A stretch of DNA of 64,000 nt from Desulfocapsa sp. (lineage in GTDB: Bacteria; Desulfobacterota; Desulfobulbia; Desulfobulbales; Desulfocapsaceae), in the NCBI GenBank assembly GCA_030145625.1, contig JAQYVF010000003.1:42735-106734 (forward strand). Reading direction: 5' to 3'. Position numbers and translations under genes: made by a program. The first letter of the stretch is position 1, and each line of letters starts with the position of its first letter. The notes under the pieces were generated by a model. It saw only the letters and a list, made by a program, of their open reading frames with translations. It was not told the DNA's origin and did not search any database. Of this stretch, positions 43,125-51,794 are shown one piece after another.

Positions 43125-45908
43125 GTGAAGAGGTTACTGGCAAAATCCGGGTTGTTCTATGTAAGTCTTCTCCTTGGTCTGTTCTTGTTCTCTTCATCAG
43201 CCGTTGCAGCTGATAGCTGGAAGCGTCTCTATCCTCATTATCCGACACATGGCTTCAATGATATCTACTCAGTATCTGCCTCCAACGTTTACGCCGTTGG
43301 AAACTATGGCCTGATTTACCATTATGATGGTTCCTCCTGGACCGAAATGGCGAGCCCTGTGGCTGTTGACCTGAATGGGGTCTGGGGGAGAGCTGCCAAC
43401 GACATTTTTGCCGTCGGCAATGACGGTACTATTCTCTGCTATAATGGCTTGGAATGGCGAGAACTGAACAGCCCAACAAGCTCCCATCTTTTTTCCGTGT
43501 GGGGATTTGATGGAATTGGCAGCCAGGTATACGCTGGTGGCCGCAACGGAGAAATCCTGGTCTATAGCGGCGGTACATGGACCTATATGGATACTCCTCT
43601 TTCAGACGGGATCTGGAACTACACCACCATTAACGGTATCTGGGGTGACTCAGCTTCAAACCTCTATGCTGTGGGGCAGACAATAGACTCAGAAGTCGAT
43701 TTAAATACTGATGTTTATCTGAGCTATTCCGGCGGTGCATCCTGGGTACGGGAGTATCCTTTTGTAGATACCATTAATTACGCAAAGCCGGGCTTTGTTA
43801 AAGGATTTATCGGTAAAGATGTCTATATCGCCGGACGTGACGGGACCTATCGTATGCCAAACGGGAACTGGAATTTTGCTACCTGGATAAAAATATCATC
43901 AGACAGTTACAGTGATATATGGGGATCCTCCCATGAAAGTATATGGTTTGTCGGTGACAATGGCATAATGCACTATAACGGCAACACTTCGACAGTCATC
44001 CCCACGACAACGACAACTGTCCCCACAGGGAATGATATATGGGGGAATAGTGACACGGATCTCTTCCTGGCCACCGGCTCCGATGGAGAAATCATCCACT
44101 TCCAAGGGGAGGCCTGGTCCTCCATGACAGCTATACCCAACTTACCTATACAAAGTGTCTGCGGGGATGCCGGTGATGCACTGTACGCTGTGGGTAATAC
44201 TGGTATGATCCTCTTCTTCAACGGTGAGTATTGGGCTCCCATGGAAAGTGCAACCAACAATAATCTGCATTCTGTCTGCGGTTCCGGCAATGCTGTCTTT
44301 GCGGTGGGCGATTCCGGCACAGTCCTTTTTTACAACGGTTCCCAATGGAGTTCAATCACCAACGGAACAGCGGAAAACCTCTATGATGCCTGGTGTTATT
44401 CTGCCACTGCTGCCTATGTTGTCGGCAGTAATGGTACCATACTCAATTGTACAAGTGCAGGCTGTAGTGCGGAAACTACCGATGGCACCCCAGAGAACCT
44501 CTATGCCGTACACCACTCTGCCATGGGACCTTACGCTGGTGGAGCATCTGGCAAACTGTTGTACAAGGCATCAACTACCTGGAATCTGGTCAGTACGTTG
44601 CCGACAGGAACAGACATTATGGATCTCTGGGGAGACCCCACCTTTGGTCTTGTTGCCGTAGGAGACCAGTATGTCCACTCCTACAACACCTCGTCTAAGG
44701 TCTGGACAAAAGAATATGACAGTCCGACTACCACCCTGCACCTGGAAGGAGTAGCCGGGGCAGCATTTACCGACCTCTATTTTGTCGGGTATGGCGGATC
44801 CTATCCATACGACGGAATTGTCCTCCATAAGGCAGGATCGGTAATACAGGAGGTCAAAACAGTTACTGATCAGTACCTGACCTCAGCCTGGTTGGCTTCC
44901 GGAGAGATTTTCACCAGCAGCGATAGCGGTACCGTCTATCGTTATGACGGCACGCACTGGAACAATATGATCAACAGGGCGCAGCTGCAAGACATCTGGG
45001 GCAGTTCCCCTGATGATCTTTTCGCTGTTGGCTATGCCGGGAGAATCATGCATTATAACGGCACACAGTGGTCTCCCATGGACAGCAACACGACCATAAA
45101 CCTTGAGTCTGTCTATGTAACAGAAAACGGGCAATCAGCCGTGGCCGGGGGCTGGCCCAATTCTGGTGAACTCGTCAGATATGATGGCAGTGACTGGTCA
45201 ACGGTCACCATTCCCACAACAGAGGGTATTAGTGATCTCTGGGGCTCTGGTTCCAAAATCCTGGCCGTTGCCAGGGGAACAGTCATCAGCTCTGGCGATT
45301 CAGGGATAAGCTGGCAGTCAGAAACAACGCCCGTTGGCACAGGCTATCTGAATGGAGTGTGGGGAGCTGGTTCCAACGGGCCTTTCTTTGCTGTGGGAGA
45401 TGGTGCCGAGATTTTGACAAGTGGAGGAAGCGGCACCTGGAGCAGCATGAACAGCGGTGCCTTAAGCTTACTCCGTTTTTGGGGGATCTGGGGTAGCTCC
45501 GCAGACAATGTCTACGCCGTCGGCCATACTGATGATTGGCCTGCTAGTAACGAATCGCAGATCGTCCACTTTGACGGAACCTCCTGGAAGAGTGCTTTTT
45601 ACAGTTACAATGTCCTCCCCGCACAATACATGAATAGTGTATGGGGACGTTCTCAATCAGATATCTTCACATTCGGCTCCCAGTCCTATCGCAACGACAA
45701 CTGCTCAACCGGTTGGGAAAAAATGAACGTACCGGGTGTTTCTCCACTTGAAAGTGCATGGGGAATTGAAGGTGCAGATGGATTGTACTATATTTTCGGT
45801 GTGGCAGAGAGTGGTCAAGCCGTCTATCAACTTACAATTTCGGCCGACAGAGAATGCCCGGCATCTCCTTGGGTATTGTTCATGCCTGCAATTCTTAATG
45901 GCAAGTAA
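43125..45908 (+). CDS. Secreted protein of about 21 propeller-type repeats
   Basis: A 927-aa protein starting at GTG 43125 behind TTAGGAG, with a signal peptide (KSGLFYVSLLLGLFLFSSSA). Almost the whole length consists of repeats of about 42 residues with the recurring pattern IWGxSxxDxYAVG...GTxxHYNGxxW; I count about 21, which would fit three seven-bladed propellers. The C-terminus ends in SPWVLFMPAILNGK, a hydrophobic tail like some outer-surface anchoring ends. There are few Cys. The function is unknown; recognition of a polymer or surface ligand is plausible. The lipoprotein gene downstream may be part of the same unit. Confidence 0.8.
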   Translation: MKRLLAKSGLFYVSLLLGLFLFSSSAVAADSWKRLYPHYPTHGFNDIYSVSASNVYAVGNYGLIYHYDGSSWTEMASPVAVDLNGVWGRAANDIFAVGNDGTILCYNGLEWRELNSPTSSHLFSVWGFDGIGSQVYAGGRNGEILVYSGGTWTYMDTPLSDGIWNYTTINGIWGDSASNLYAVGQTIDSEVDLNTDVYLSYSGGASWVREYPFVDTINYAKPGFVKGFIGKDVYIAGRDGTYRMPNGNWNFATWIKISSDSYSDIWGSSHESIWFVGDNGIMHYNGNTSTVIPTTTTTVPTGNDIWGNSDTDLFLATGSDGEIIHFQGEAWSSMTAIPNLPIQSVCGDAGDALYAVGNTGMILFFNGEYWAPMESATNNNLHSVCGSGNAVFAVGDSGTVLFYNGSQWSSITNGTAENLYDAWCYSATAAYVVGSNGTILNCTSAGCSAETTDGTPENLYAVHHSAMGPYAGGASGKLLYKASTTWNLVSTLPTGTDIMDLWGDPTFGLVAVGDQYVHSYNTSSKVWTKEYDSPTTTLHLEGVAGAAFTDLYFVGYGGSYPYDGIVLHKAGSVIQEVKTVTDQYLTSAWLASGEIFTSSDSGTVYRYDGTHWNNMINRAQLQDIWGSSPDDLFAVGYAGRIMHYNGTQWSPMDSNTTINLESVYVTENGQSAVAGGWPNSGELVRYDGSDWSTVTIPTTEGISDLWGSGSKILAVARGTVISSGDSGISWQSETTPVGTGYLNGVWGAGSNGPFFAVGDGAEILTSGGSGTWSSMNSGALSLLRFWGIWGSSADNVYAVGHTDDWPASNESQIVHFDGTSWKSAFYSYNVLPAQYMNSVWGRSQSDIFTFGSQSYRNDNCSTGWEKMNVPGVSPLESAWGIEGADGLYYIFGVAESGQAVYQLTISADRECPASPWVLFMPAILNGK

Positions 45909-45976
45909 TGGTACAGACCACAAGCTATTCCCCAATGCTGCAAATGCCATGTTCAAGGGGACAAGAAGGAGAAGGA

Positions 45977-46456
45977 ATGCAACGTGTTGAAGCTACCTAT
46001 CTAGTGCTGCTTATTATCATCGCCACACTTACATCATGTGCCTCCGGAACTGCTGTTGTCACTGGTACAAAACGAGGAGCAATCAGCCCTGACCAGGTGA
46101 GATTATACAGTAACGCCCCCCCAAGCTACGAAACAGTAGCAGCCATAACAGCATCCAGTAACATGGGGTGGACAGCCCAGGGCTCTCAGGATTACGCGAT
46201 AGAAGAACTCAAGGAACAGGCGGCAGAACTAGGTGCAAATGGCATATTATTGGGTCAAGCAACTGAAAGAAGAACAAATATCCAAGGTCAATATGGGCCT
46301 ATTCCTGTGGTCACCCAAACTGTCACCGGCCATGCCATATATGTCTTTACAACCAAGCAACAGAGGAAGACACGTCCTCAAACACAAGTCAACCAGCCAC
46401 AACAACCCCAGCCCAGTGGTACCTATAAAAGAAAGTGGAGCAAACCTGTTGAGTAA
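45977..46456 (+). CDS. Lipoprotein, YbjQ/DUF4156-like (159 aa)
   Basis: Start ATG 45977 has AAGGAGAAGG upstream; the frame extends 23 codons earlier without support. A lipoprotein signal with lipobox LTSC is followed by a domain of the type seen in small Gram-negative envelope proteins (QVRLYSNAPPSYETVAAI, then AIEELKEQAAELGANGILLG). The C-terminal 35 residues are rich in Gln and Pro. It lies 68 bases after the propeller protein and is likely co-transcribed. No specific role can be assigned. Confidence 0.78.
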   Translation: MQRVEATYLVLLIIIATLTSCASGTAVVTGTKRGAISPDQVRLYSNAPPSYETVAAITASSNMGWTAQGSQDYAIEELKEQAAELGANGILLGQATERRTNIQGQYGPIPVVTQTVTGHAIYVFTTKQQRKTRPQTQVNQPQQPQPSGTYKRKWSKPVE

Positions 46457-46512
46457 TTCTCTCTGAACAGCTCCTGTCTATTTTATTCCGAAATTCGCAG
46501 CTCTTTTCTTTT

Positions 46513-46640
46513 TCTGATTACGTATGAAGCTCAGCCACTTTTTTCGTCATTCCCGCAAGGCGGGAATCTAGGCGCTTAGCATGTAGCTGGATCTCCGTCT
46601 GCGTGGAGATGACATTCCGAATGTATTCGTTTTTGTATTT
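46513..46640 (+). repeat. dRS3-like palindromic repeat, copy 1 (about 125 bp)
   Basis: The segment contains GTCATTCCCGCAAGGCGGGAAT, a palindrome like the ATTCCC-N8-GGGAAT repeats of Neisseria and others, preceded by ATGAAGCTCAGCCACTTTTT and followed by GGATCTCC...GGAGATGACATTCCGAATG. A nearly full copy lies inverted at 50002-50128. Confidence 0.85.
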
Positions 46641-46744
46641 CTTTATCAGTAAGTTATGCTTGTACATATGGGGTTAGCTGAGTTTTGTACGTAATCAAAT
46701 TTCTTTTTTTTCATCGCAAAAGAAGCTCATATCTGCACAAATCA

Positions 46745-47188
46745 CTACCAGGGATTAGGACGACACATTATTCTGTTATTATCAAGAATGGTACGCTCTG
46801 TACGATCCCCCCTACTAATGGTGTGATTGCAAATATCACATATTCCATCTCCATTTAAAACAATATCCACCTCTTGCAGCAAGGATCGCCCTTGCCTGGC
46901 GAGCACAACAATACAGACACGGCGATCCTTTGGACTTGATTGCCTGGTCACGAACAATTTACTTTCAAGCCGATCGATAAATCTCGTTATATTAGCTGGT
47001 GTTTTAGAGGTCTTCTGACAAATCTCTCTTTGGGTCAATTCCGTATCTTCTTTTGACAGAACCTTTAAAAGATATAGTTGTTCCATGGTCACGCTATACG
47101 GTTTAAGCATTCGATCCAGGACATTCTGAATCTCCAGGGACAAAAAATAGATGGCCTGGCTTAATGACTCCTCTCTATGTAATTCCAT
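46745..47188 (-). CDS. MarR-family transcriptional regulator with unusual C-terminal tail
   Basis: A 147-aa protein with a winged-helix domain: LTQREICQKTSKTPANITRFIDRLESKLFVTRQSSPKDRRVCIVVL covers the recognition helix and the wing. The last 40 residues lack the usual long dimerisation helix. Instead they form a Cys-containing tail (GDGICDICNHTISRG, then MCRPNPW) with a CxxC pattern. It may be a metal-binding addition or a frameshifted end. It precedes the methyltransferase at 47296 and could regulate it or the lost efflux genes nearby. Confidence 0.8.
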   Translation of the reverse strand: MELHREESLSQAIYFLSLEIQNVLDRMLKPYSVTMEQLYLLKVLSKEDTELTQREICQKTSKTPANITRFIDRLESKLFVTRQSSPKDRRVCIVVLARQGRSLLQEVDIVLNGDGICDICNHTISRGDRTERTILDNNRIMCRPNPW

Positions 47189-47295
47189 TTTTGACTACTC
47201 CTGATGCGCCTGAAAACCCTTTACCTCTGACAGCCATCAACATCCGCATTGTCATGTGTATAGAAGGAATCTTATGGATTGTCCGTGTCTACCAT

Positions 47296-47889
47296 CTAGC
47301 GGTAAAGAGAGAGATAGTTATATGCCCCAACGACAATTTCTTCTTTATTCACTGGCATAAATCCTGACAGACCAAGCATTTCATCCAGTTCCATAGGACT
47401 GAGACGGATATTGAGGGGTGGACCGGGATAGCCGGATACCTTCTTAAACTCAATCACCGCCAGAAGACCGCCTGGTTTTACAACCCTTTTGATTTCCTGT
47501 AATGCCAGCTGAGCGGTACCGTCCTGCACCAGGTCATGAAATACTGTGGCCATGAGACAAATATCCACCGTATTGTATCCAAGTGGAAGCGAACAAAGAT
47601 CGGCTATCCTCGGGATAATGCTGGTAATATCATCGACCACGATTTCATGAATCAGCCTGTCAATTCCATCCTCCCACAAATCAAAGGCAAATATCCGACC
47701 CGTCTTGCCAATACGGGCAGCAGCCGCCAGGGCGTAATCGCCATGACCACAGGCTGCATCAAGAAAGATCGTATCTTCCCTGATATTCAGTTCTCTAAAA
47801 AGTCTTTCCTTATCGTTGAAATCGAAACAGCTTTTCCCGGTACTAATGAGTCTTTCACCTTGTTGCCTGTCCACCACACACCTCTTCAT
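47296..47889 (-). CDS. Class I SAM-dependent methyltransferase
   Basis: A 197-aa protein with SAM-binding motif FLDAACGHGDYALAAAARIG, the acidic motif IFAFDLWEDGIDRL, and the post-motif ALQEIKRVVKPGGLLAVIEF. The C-terminal part ends with VVGAYNYLSLYR. Fold and length match small UbiE/arsenite-methyltransferase-like enzymes. The substrate is unknown. It is upstream (in transcription order) of the MarR gene by about 100 bases and may share an operon or regulator with it. Confidence 0.82.
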   Translation of the reverse strand: MKRCVVDRQQGERLISTGKSCFDFNDKERLFRELNIREDTIFLDAACGHGDYALAAAARIGKTGRIFAFDLWEDGIDRLIHEIVVDDITSIIPRIADLCSLPLGYNTVDICLMATVFHDLVQDGTAQLALQEIKRVVKPGGLLAVIEFKKVSGYPGPPLNIRLSPMELDEMLGLSGFMPVNKEEIVVGAYNYLSLYR

Positions 47890-47931
47890 TTCTTTTATTA
47901 CAGAGAAACATGAAGTTCTACCTACCCTCTA

Positions 47932-48069
47932 CTAAGCACCACCGCCCAACACCGCGTACAGGTTCACCTGGTTGGCAAGCCTGGCCAGACGAAGTGCAAT
48001 CAGCATTCGCTGCGCCACATAGAAATCGCTGAGCATCAAGGACGCCGAGGTAGCACCCCCCACCCGAGG
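47932..48069 (-). pseudogene. Remnant of an RND-efflux outer-membrane factor (NodT/OprM-type) C-terminus
   Basis: About 45 codons in minus frame, ending at the stop 47932-47934, read SASLMLSDFYVAQRMLIALR and then LARLANQVNLYAVLGGGA, the characteristic end of NodT/CusC/OprM-family outer-membrane lipoproteins. There is no start and no upstream body. The upstream boundary near 48066 is abrupt. This is the scar of an efflux operon deletion. The TetR-type regulator next to it is the kind usually divergent from such operons. Confidence 0.75.
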
Positions 48070-48159
48070 CGTTTATATATAATTCTAATGACTTGCATTA
48101 CACATTCTCCAGGTATTTTCAATAATGAACAAATTGAGTTTTCAAAGTCACACGAATAA

Positions 48160-48783
48160 TCATAGATTGAGCAAACCTTTATAGAGGATATTAAGAATCA
48201 TGTCCGGATCCACTGGATACGGTTGCCTATCAGGGGCTTCCAGCCAGAGATGAAGAAAGGAAGAGCTCAGACTGTCAAGGGCAACTGCAAGGTGGTACGG
48301 CTCAGCAATCCTCTGAAACAAGTGTTTTTCCATGCCGCTTTCAAAAATCAGGGCAAGACTTTGCATATGCTTTTCAATTTTTTCTCGAATCTCAATATCA
48401 AGACCCGCCTTGATATTGAAACTTGCGCCAGTTGTTTCGGCAAAGTAGAGGCGTACGATGGAGGCGTTTTCCATGAAAATGGTGCCTTTGACCTTTACGT
48501 AATTTCGCAGTTTTTCGATCTCGTCATCGGTTTCTTCTAAGGCCTCCATAATGGCCTTATCAAACTTTTCTGTCAGCTCAGCGATGATGGATTTGTAGAG
48601 ATCTTCCTTGTTTTTAAAGAACTTGTAGAGAGTACCGATGGCGAACTCTGACTTTTTGGCAATCTCATTCATGGAGACGTTGTGGTATCCCTTCTCCGAA
48701 AAAAGTTCAATACCCGCTGCAAGCATCTCCTGGCGTTGCCGTTGTTTTTCTCTTTCTCGACGTGAAAGTGTTTCTTCTTGCAT
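48160..48783 (-). CDS. TetR-family transcriptional regulator
   Basis: A 207-aa regulator. The N-terminal helix-turn-helix domain (about 15-62, with MLAAGIELFSEKGYHNVSMNEIAKKS and IGTLYKFFKNKEDLY) is followed by an all-helical ligand domain. TetR repressors often control adjacent efflux genes. Here the flanking genes are the outer-membrane factor remnant on one side and the MlaC-like gene, divergent, on the other. It may regulate the latter from the 261-base intergenic region. Confidence 0.92.
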   Translation of the reverse strand: MQEETLSRREREKQRQRQEMLAAGIELFSEKGYHNVSMNEIAKKSEFAIGTLYKFFKNKEDLYKSIIAELTEKFDKAIMEALEETDDEIEKLRNYVKVKGTIFMENASIVRLYFAETTGASFNIKAGLDIEIREKIEKHMQSLALIFESGMEKHLFQRIAEPYHLAVALDSLSSSFLHLWLEAPDRQPYPVDPDMILNILYKGLLNL

Positions 48784-49044
48784 TGTCAGGTCTCCGTTTG
48801 TTTGGGTATTGCGAGCTACACAAATATGATGTATCGTTTAACAAGATGACGCCACATTCACATTTTAGATCGCTACGTCACATTGTCAAGCGAAATTTAT
48901 AAACCCTCTCGATATTCTCTTCTCTATAAAGCGTCAGAGAAAAAGCGGGGAAGGATAAAACTCTTTGCAGATATGCATTCGGGTAAAAGAAAAAAAGTTC
49001 ACATGTAGAGTACTTGTCAGGTCTGAAAATAAGGAGGTTAGCTC

Positions 49045-49686
49045 ATGAGTCGCGATCATTTTTCTATGAACGCTTTTTGCATGTTAGTTTACGGAATATT
49101 CTTTTTCCTGGGAGGTATCTCTTCTGCAGATGCGGCGCAACAACCACCTGACCCCACGGAACAACTCCGTCCTTTTATCGAAAAAATTGTACTTATCCTC
49201 GCCGATCCGGATCTACAGGGTGCAAAAAAACATGTCCAGCGACGTGAAAAAGTAATGCTTTTTGCATCTGAACACTTTGATTTCCACGAAATGTCCAAAA
49301 GAGTTCTTGGCAGAACCTGGCAAACGCTCAGCAAAGATGAGCAAAACTACTTCGTCACAATCTTTACCAGTCTTCTCGAACATGCCTATATCGATAAAAT
49401 CGAGGGTTACTCAAAGCAGAAAGTAGAATTCAAAAGCCAACGTATCAAAGGTAAACGTGCCCAGGTAATTACCAACATCGTTGATACAAATGGTATTATT
49501 ACGGTGTCATATATTATGGTGCTAAAAAACGACGTGTGGAAGGCATATGATATTGTTGTCGAAGGTGTCAGCCTGGTACGTAATTACATGAGCCAGTTCA
49601 GAGAAATTCTGCGTAAGGAAGAATATACATCTCTGCTAAAACAGGTGGAGAATAAAGTAACTGAACTGGATTCAAGCGACAGGTAA
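49045..49686 (+). CDS. MlaC/Ttg2D-like periplasmic phospholipid-binding protein
   Basis: A 213-aa protein with AAGGAGG before the start and a signal peptide cut after ADA. The MlaC-family core reads TEQLRPFIEKIVLILADPDL, then FDFHEMSKRVLGRTWQTLSKDE (the FDF..M.R..LG..W motif), then KAYDIVVEGVSLVRNYMSQF. MlaC shuttles phospholipids across the periplasm between the MlaFEDB and MlaA complexes. None of those genes is adjacent, so it is an orphan, perhaps cooperating with a system elsewhere or with lost neighbours. It is divergent from TetR. Confidence 0.9.
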   Translation: MSRDHFSMNAFCMLVYGIFFFLGGISSADAAQQPPDPTEQLRPFIEKIVLILADPDLQGAKKHVQRREKVMLFASEHFDFHEMSKRVLGRTWQTLSKDEQNYFVTIFTSLLEHAYIDKIEGYSKQKVEFKSQRIKGKRAQVITNIVDTNGIITVSYIMVLKNDVWKAYDIVVEGVSLVRNYMSQFREILRKEEYTSLLKQVENKVTELDSSDR

Positions 49687-49820
49687 CCTATTACTTATTG
49701 TAGGTCACCATCTAATCAAACTGAACAAAGATAAAGGACCTGTTGTCTAGAGAAAAATGAAGAGCGATTTGTCCCAGGTGTTGCCTTATGAAAAGTGTGC
49801 GCAAAAATAAAGATAGGATA

Positions 49821-49970
49821 ATGAAAAAATACCCAATCACATGCGACAAATGCGGAAACCTGATGGAGATAGAGCAGGCGTATGTGTTACCGGGAAAAAC
49901 TCTGTGTAAAAAGTGTATAGTTGGCTTTTGTTTTTCTAAATGGTGTTCCAGAATCTATGCAAGCAAATAG
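49821..49970 (+). CDS. Small zinc-ribbon protein (49 aa)
   Basis: ATG 49821 is preceded by AGATAGGATA. The 49-residue product has CDKCGN near the N-terminus and CKKC in the middle, spaced as a treble-clef/zinc ribbon, plus two more Cys near the end. An ATG 11 codons earlier (49788) lacks a ribosome-binding site. Function is unknown. It lies inside the inverted-repeat-bounded segment next to the MlaC gene. Confidence 0.6.
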   Translation: MKKYPITCDKCGNLMEIEQAYVLPGKTLCKKCIVGFCFSKWCSRIYASK

Positions 49971-50001
49971 AGAGTAGGTTTTGTATCCTTTTTTTAAAGG
50001 A

Positions 50002-50128
50002 AACAAAAAAACGAATACATTCGGAATGTCATCTCCGCACAGGCAGAGATCCAGTTACATGCGAAGCCCCTAGATTCCCGCCTTGCGGGAATGACGAAAA
50101 AAGTGGCTGAGCTTCATACGGAATCAGA
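50002..50128 (-). repeat. dRS3-like palindromic repeat, copy 2 (inverted)
   Basis: The reverse complement of this stretch matches copy 1 at 46513 with only scattered differences, including the palindrome ATTCCCGCCTTGCGGGAAT and both flanks (ACGAATACATTCGGAATG; TGGCTGAGCTTCATACG). The two copies bracket about 3.4 kb in opposite orientation. Confidence 0.85.
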
Positions 50129-50177
50129 TAATAATTAACAACCGCTAGGTCGGCCTCATCTCGCAACCGGCCCTTAA

Positions 50178-51794
50178 CTATTCGTTAACCCAACTCTCTT
50201 CACCTACAATTGATCGGAGTAAATCAACCGTCAGAACCGGAATATCGACTCCTGATACGCAACGCTGCATCACAGTTTCTATGGAATAGTGAGCTGTTCG
50301 AATAGCTGTATGGAAAAAATCCTTTTCCACAAGATACTGATGCGAATAGCCGTGACTGGAGTCCAGCGAGCTAAGAATATTTGATCCGATAGAATCAGCA
50401 ATCAATTGCGGAGACACGGTATGAGCCTCAATAACCAGCATTCCATGATTACGCACCAGCGGTCGCCACCGTCTGAAATGATCAACCAGATTGACCGCCA
50501 GATCACGGGCAGTAATCAATGCACCCCGGGAATCGATAAACACTGCTTCCGATTGAGGTTCCCATCCTCCCAGATCAGGCGCCTCCAATGGAGGGCAGTA
50601 TATACGATTATGGACTACTGATTTGGCGATATGGAAAACATGATCAAGAGCTATCCCGCGAGCTGTTAAGTCCCTGCCTATCTGTTCCGGCTCACTGATA
50701 TCTCCCTGGAAGGTAAAAAAAGGTATCCTGTTCTCCTTCAGTCTGTCAGCAGTAGCCTGTGCAGCAACCTGATTAAACTCCACACCAATAACGGTCAGCG
50801 GAAACTCACGAAGAGACTCCCCCCGCAGAGTCTCCTCAGCAATTGTTCTGTACACGTCAAGCAACATGGTTCCGTCTCCGGAGCCTGTATCAACTATATA
50901 TCGAGGCTGTTGGGCCAAGGGTTCTGCATTAAACATCTCCAGCAAAACCTTGTGGACCGGTTCACGGAAATTCCTTTCATAGACAAGACCGGAAAAACGA
51001 ATGTCTAGACTACGATCAATATGAGACTCTTCCCCCTGCTCAACCTCTCTCTTCTTTTTTTTCTTTTGAAAGATCAATTCCGGTACCTTTCGTGATGTCT
51101 TGAGATAGCTGACTGGATAGAAAAGCTGAGGAACGAAATGCGGCAAAAGCTGCCCCTCTTCAGTAAAAAACCACTCCCCCTCTCCTGCCGAAGAGAGCCA
51201 GCCAAGATCACGTAGCATGATGAGACAGTGATTGAGAATCCTGGTAGGGAGCCCTAGACTTTCAGCCTTAAAAAGCACCCTTTCCCCTGTGAACATTTCA
51301 TTATCATAAAGATGCACAAGAAGTGCAGTAACAAGGGGAGCAACCACATGTAAGCGAACCCGCTGTTCCTGCTCCAAGAGTTGGGAAAGACCTTTCAGAG
51401 ACACCACAGGAAATGCAGCTCCACAATCCTTTATGCTAAGTTCACTGGCCGCCCGGAGAAAGTCCATGGCAGAATCATAGCGGGGAGTCATTGGCAACCA
51501 GTCCCGTCCACTTGCAGTAAGAGCGACCTGAATCCCTCTATTGTCCATACTGGTGTTGCGCGATACAAAGCCCTGATCTTCCAGAAGCCTGAAGGCCAGG
51601 TGAAAGTATCCTAAACGTGGCCTTTTCCCTGCTGCCAGCTCATCTATGCTAACAAGGTTCTCTGCATTTTCCAGGGAGTGAAATATCTTTTCCCGACGTA
51701 ATGTATAGACCGTTGAGGAAACGGCCATTCCATCAATAAGAAAACAGAATTTCTTCCATAGTCTCAGCTGTAAATCAAGTAAGGTCTGCATCAA
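50178..51794 (-). CDS. SAM-dependent methyltransferase, large, with N-terminal winged helix
   Basis: A 538-aa protein. The N-terminal half carries winged-helix-like helices (TLRREKIFHSLENAENLVSI; LAFRLLEDQGFVSRNTS). A Rossmann methyltransferase follows with SAM motif YIVDTGSGDGTMLLDVYRTI (near residue 305) and acidic VIGVEFNQVA. The layout resembles methyltransferases of natural-product pathways, including O-methyltransferase-type helical dimerisation domains. It overlaps the next methyltransferase gene by 4 bases (ATGA). It lies directly beside the NHLM exporter genes, so methylation of the RiPP (for example on Asn side chains, as PoyE does) is a reasonable hypothesis. Confidence 0.75.
   Translation of the reverse strand: MMQTLLDLQLRLWKKFCFLIDGMAVSSTVYTLRREKIFHSLENAENLVSIDELAAGKRPRLGYFHLAFRLLEDQGFVSRNTSMDNRGIQVALTASGRDWLPMTPRYDSAMDFLRAASELSIKDCGAAFPVVSLKGLSQLLEQEQRVRLHVVAPLVTALLVHLYDNEMFTGERVLFKAESLGLPTRILNHCLIMLRDLGWLSSAGEGEWFFTEEGQLLPHFVPQLFYPVSYLKTSRKVPELIFQKKKKKREVEQGEESHIDRSLDIRFSGLVYERNFREPVHKVLLEMFNAEPLAQQPRYIVDTGSGDGTMLLDVYRTIAEETLRGESLREFPLTVIGVEFNQVAAQATADRLKENRIPFFTFQGDISEPEQIGRDLTARGIALDHVFHIAKSVVHNRIYCPPLEAPDLGGWEPQSEAVFIDSRGALITARDLAVNLVDHFRRWRPLVRNHGMLVIEAHTVSPQLIADSIGSNILSSLDSSHGYSHQYLVEKDFFHTAIRTAHYSIETVMQRCVSGVDIPVLTVDLLRSIVGEESWVNE

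Noticed and set aside
45908..45976. Longer lipoprotein frame from 45908
   Set aside because: The strong AAGGAGAAGG and the lipoprotein signal start at ATG 45977; the upstream codons have no signal character.
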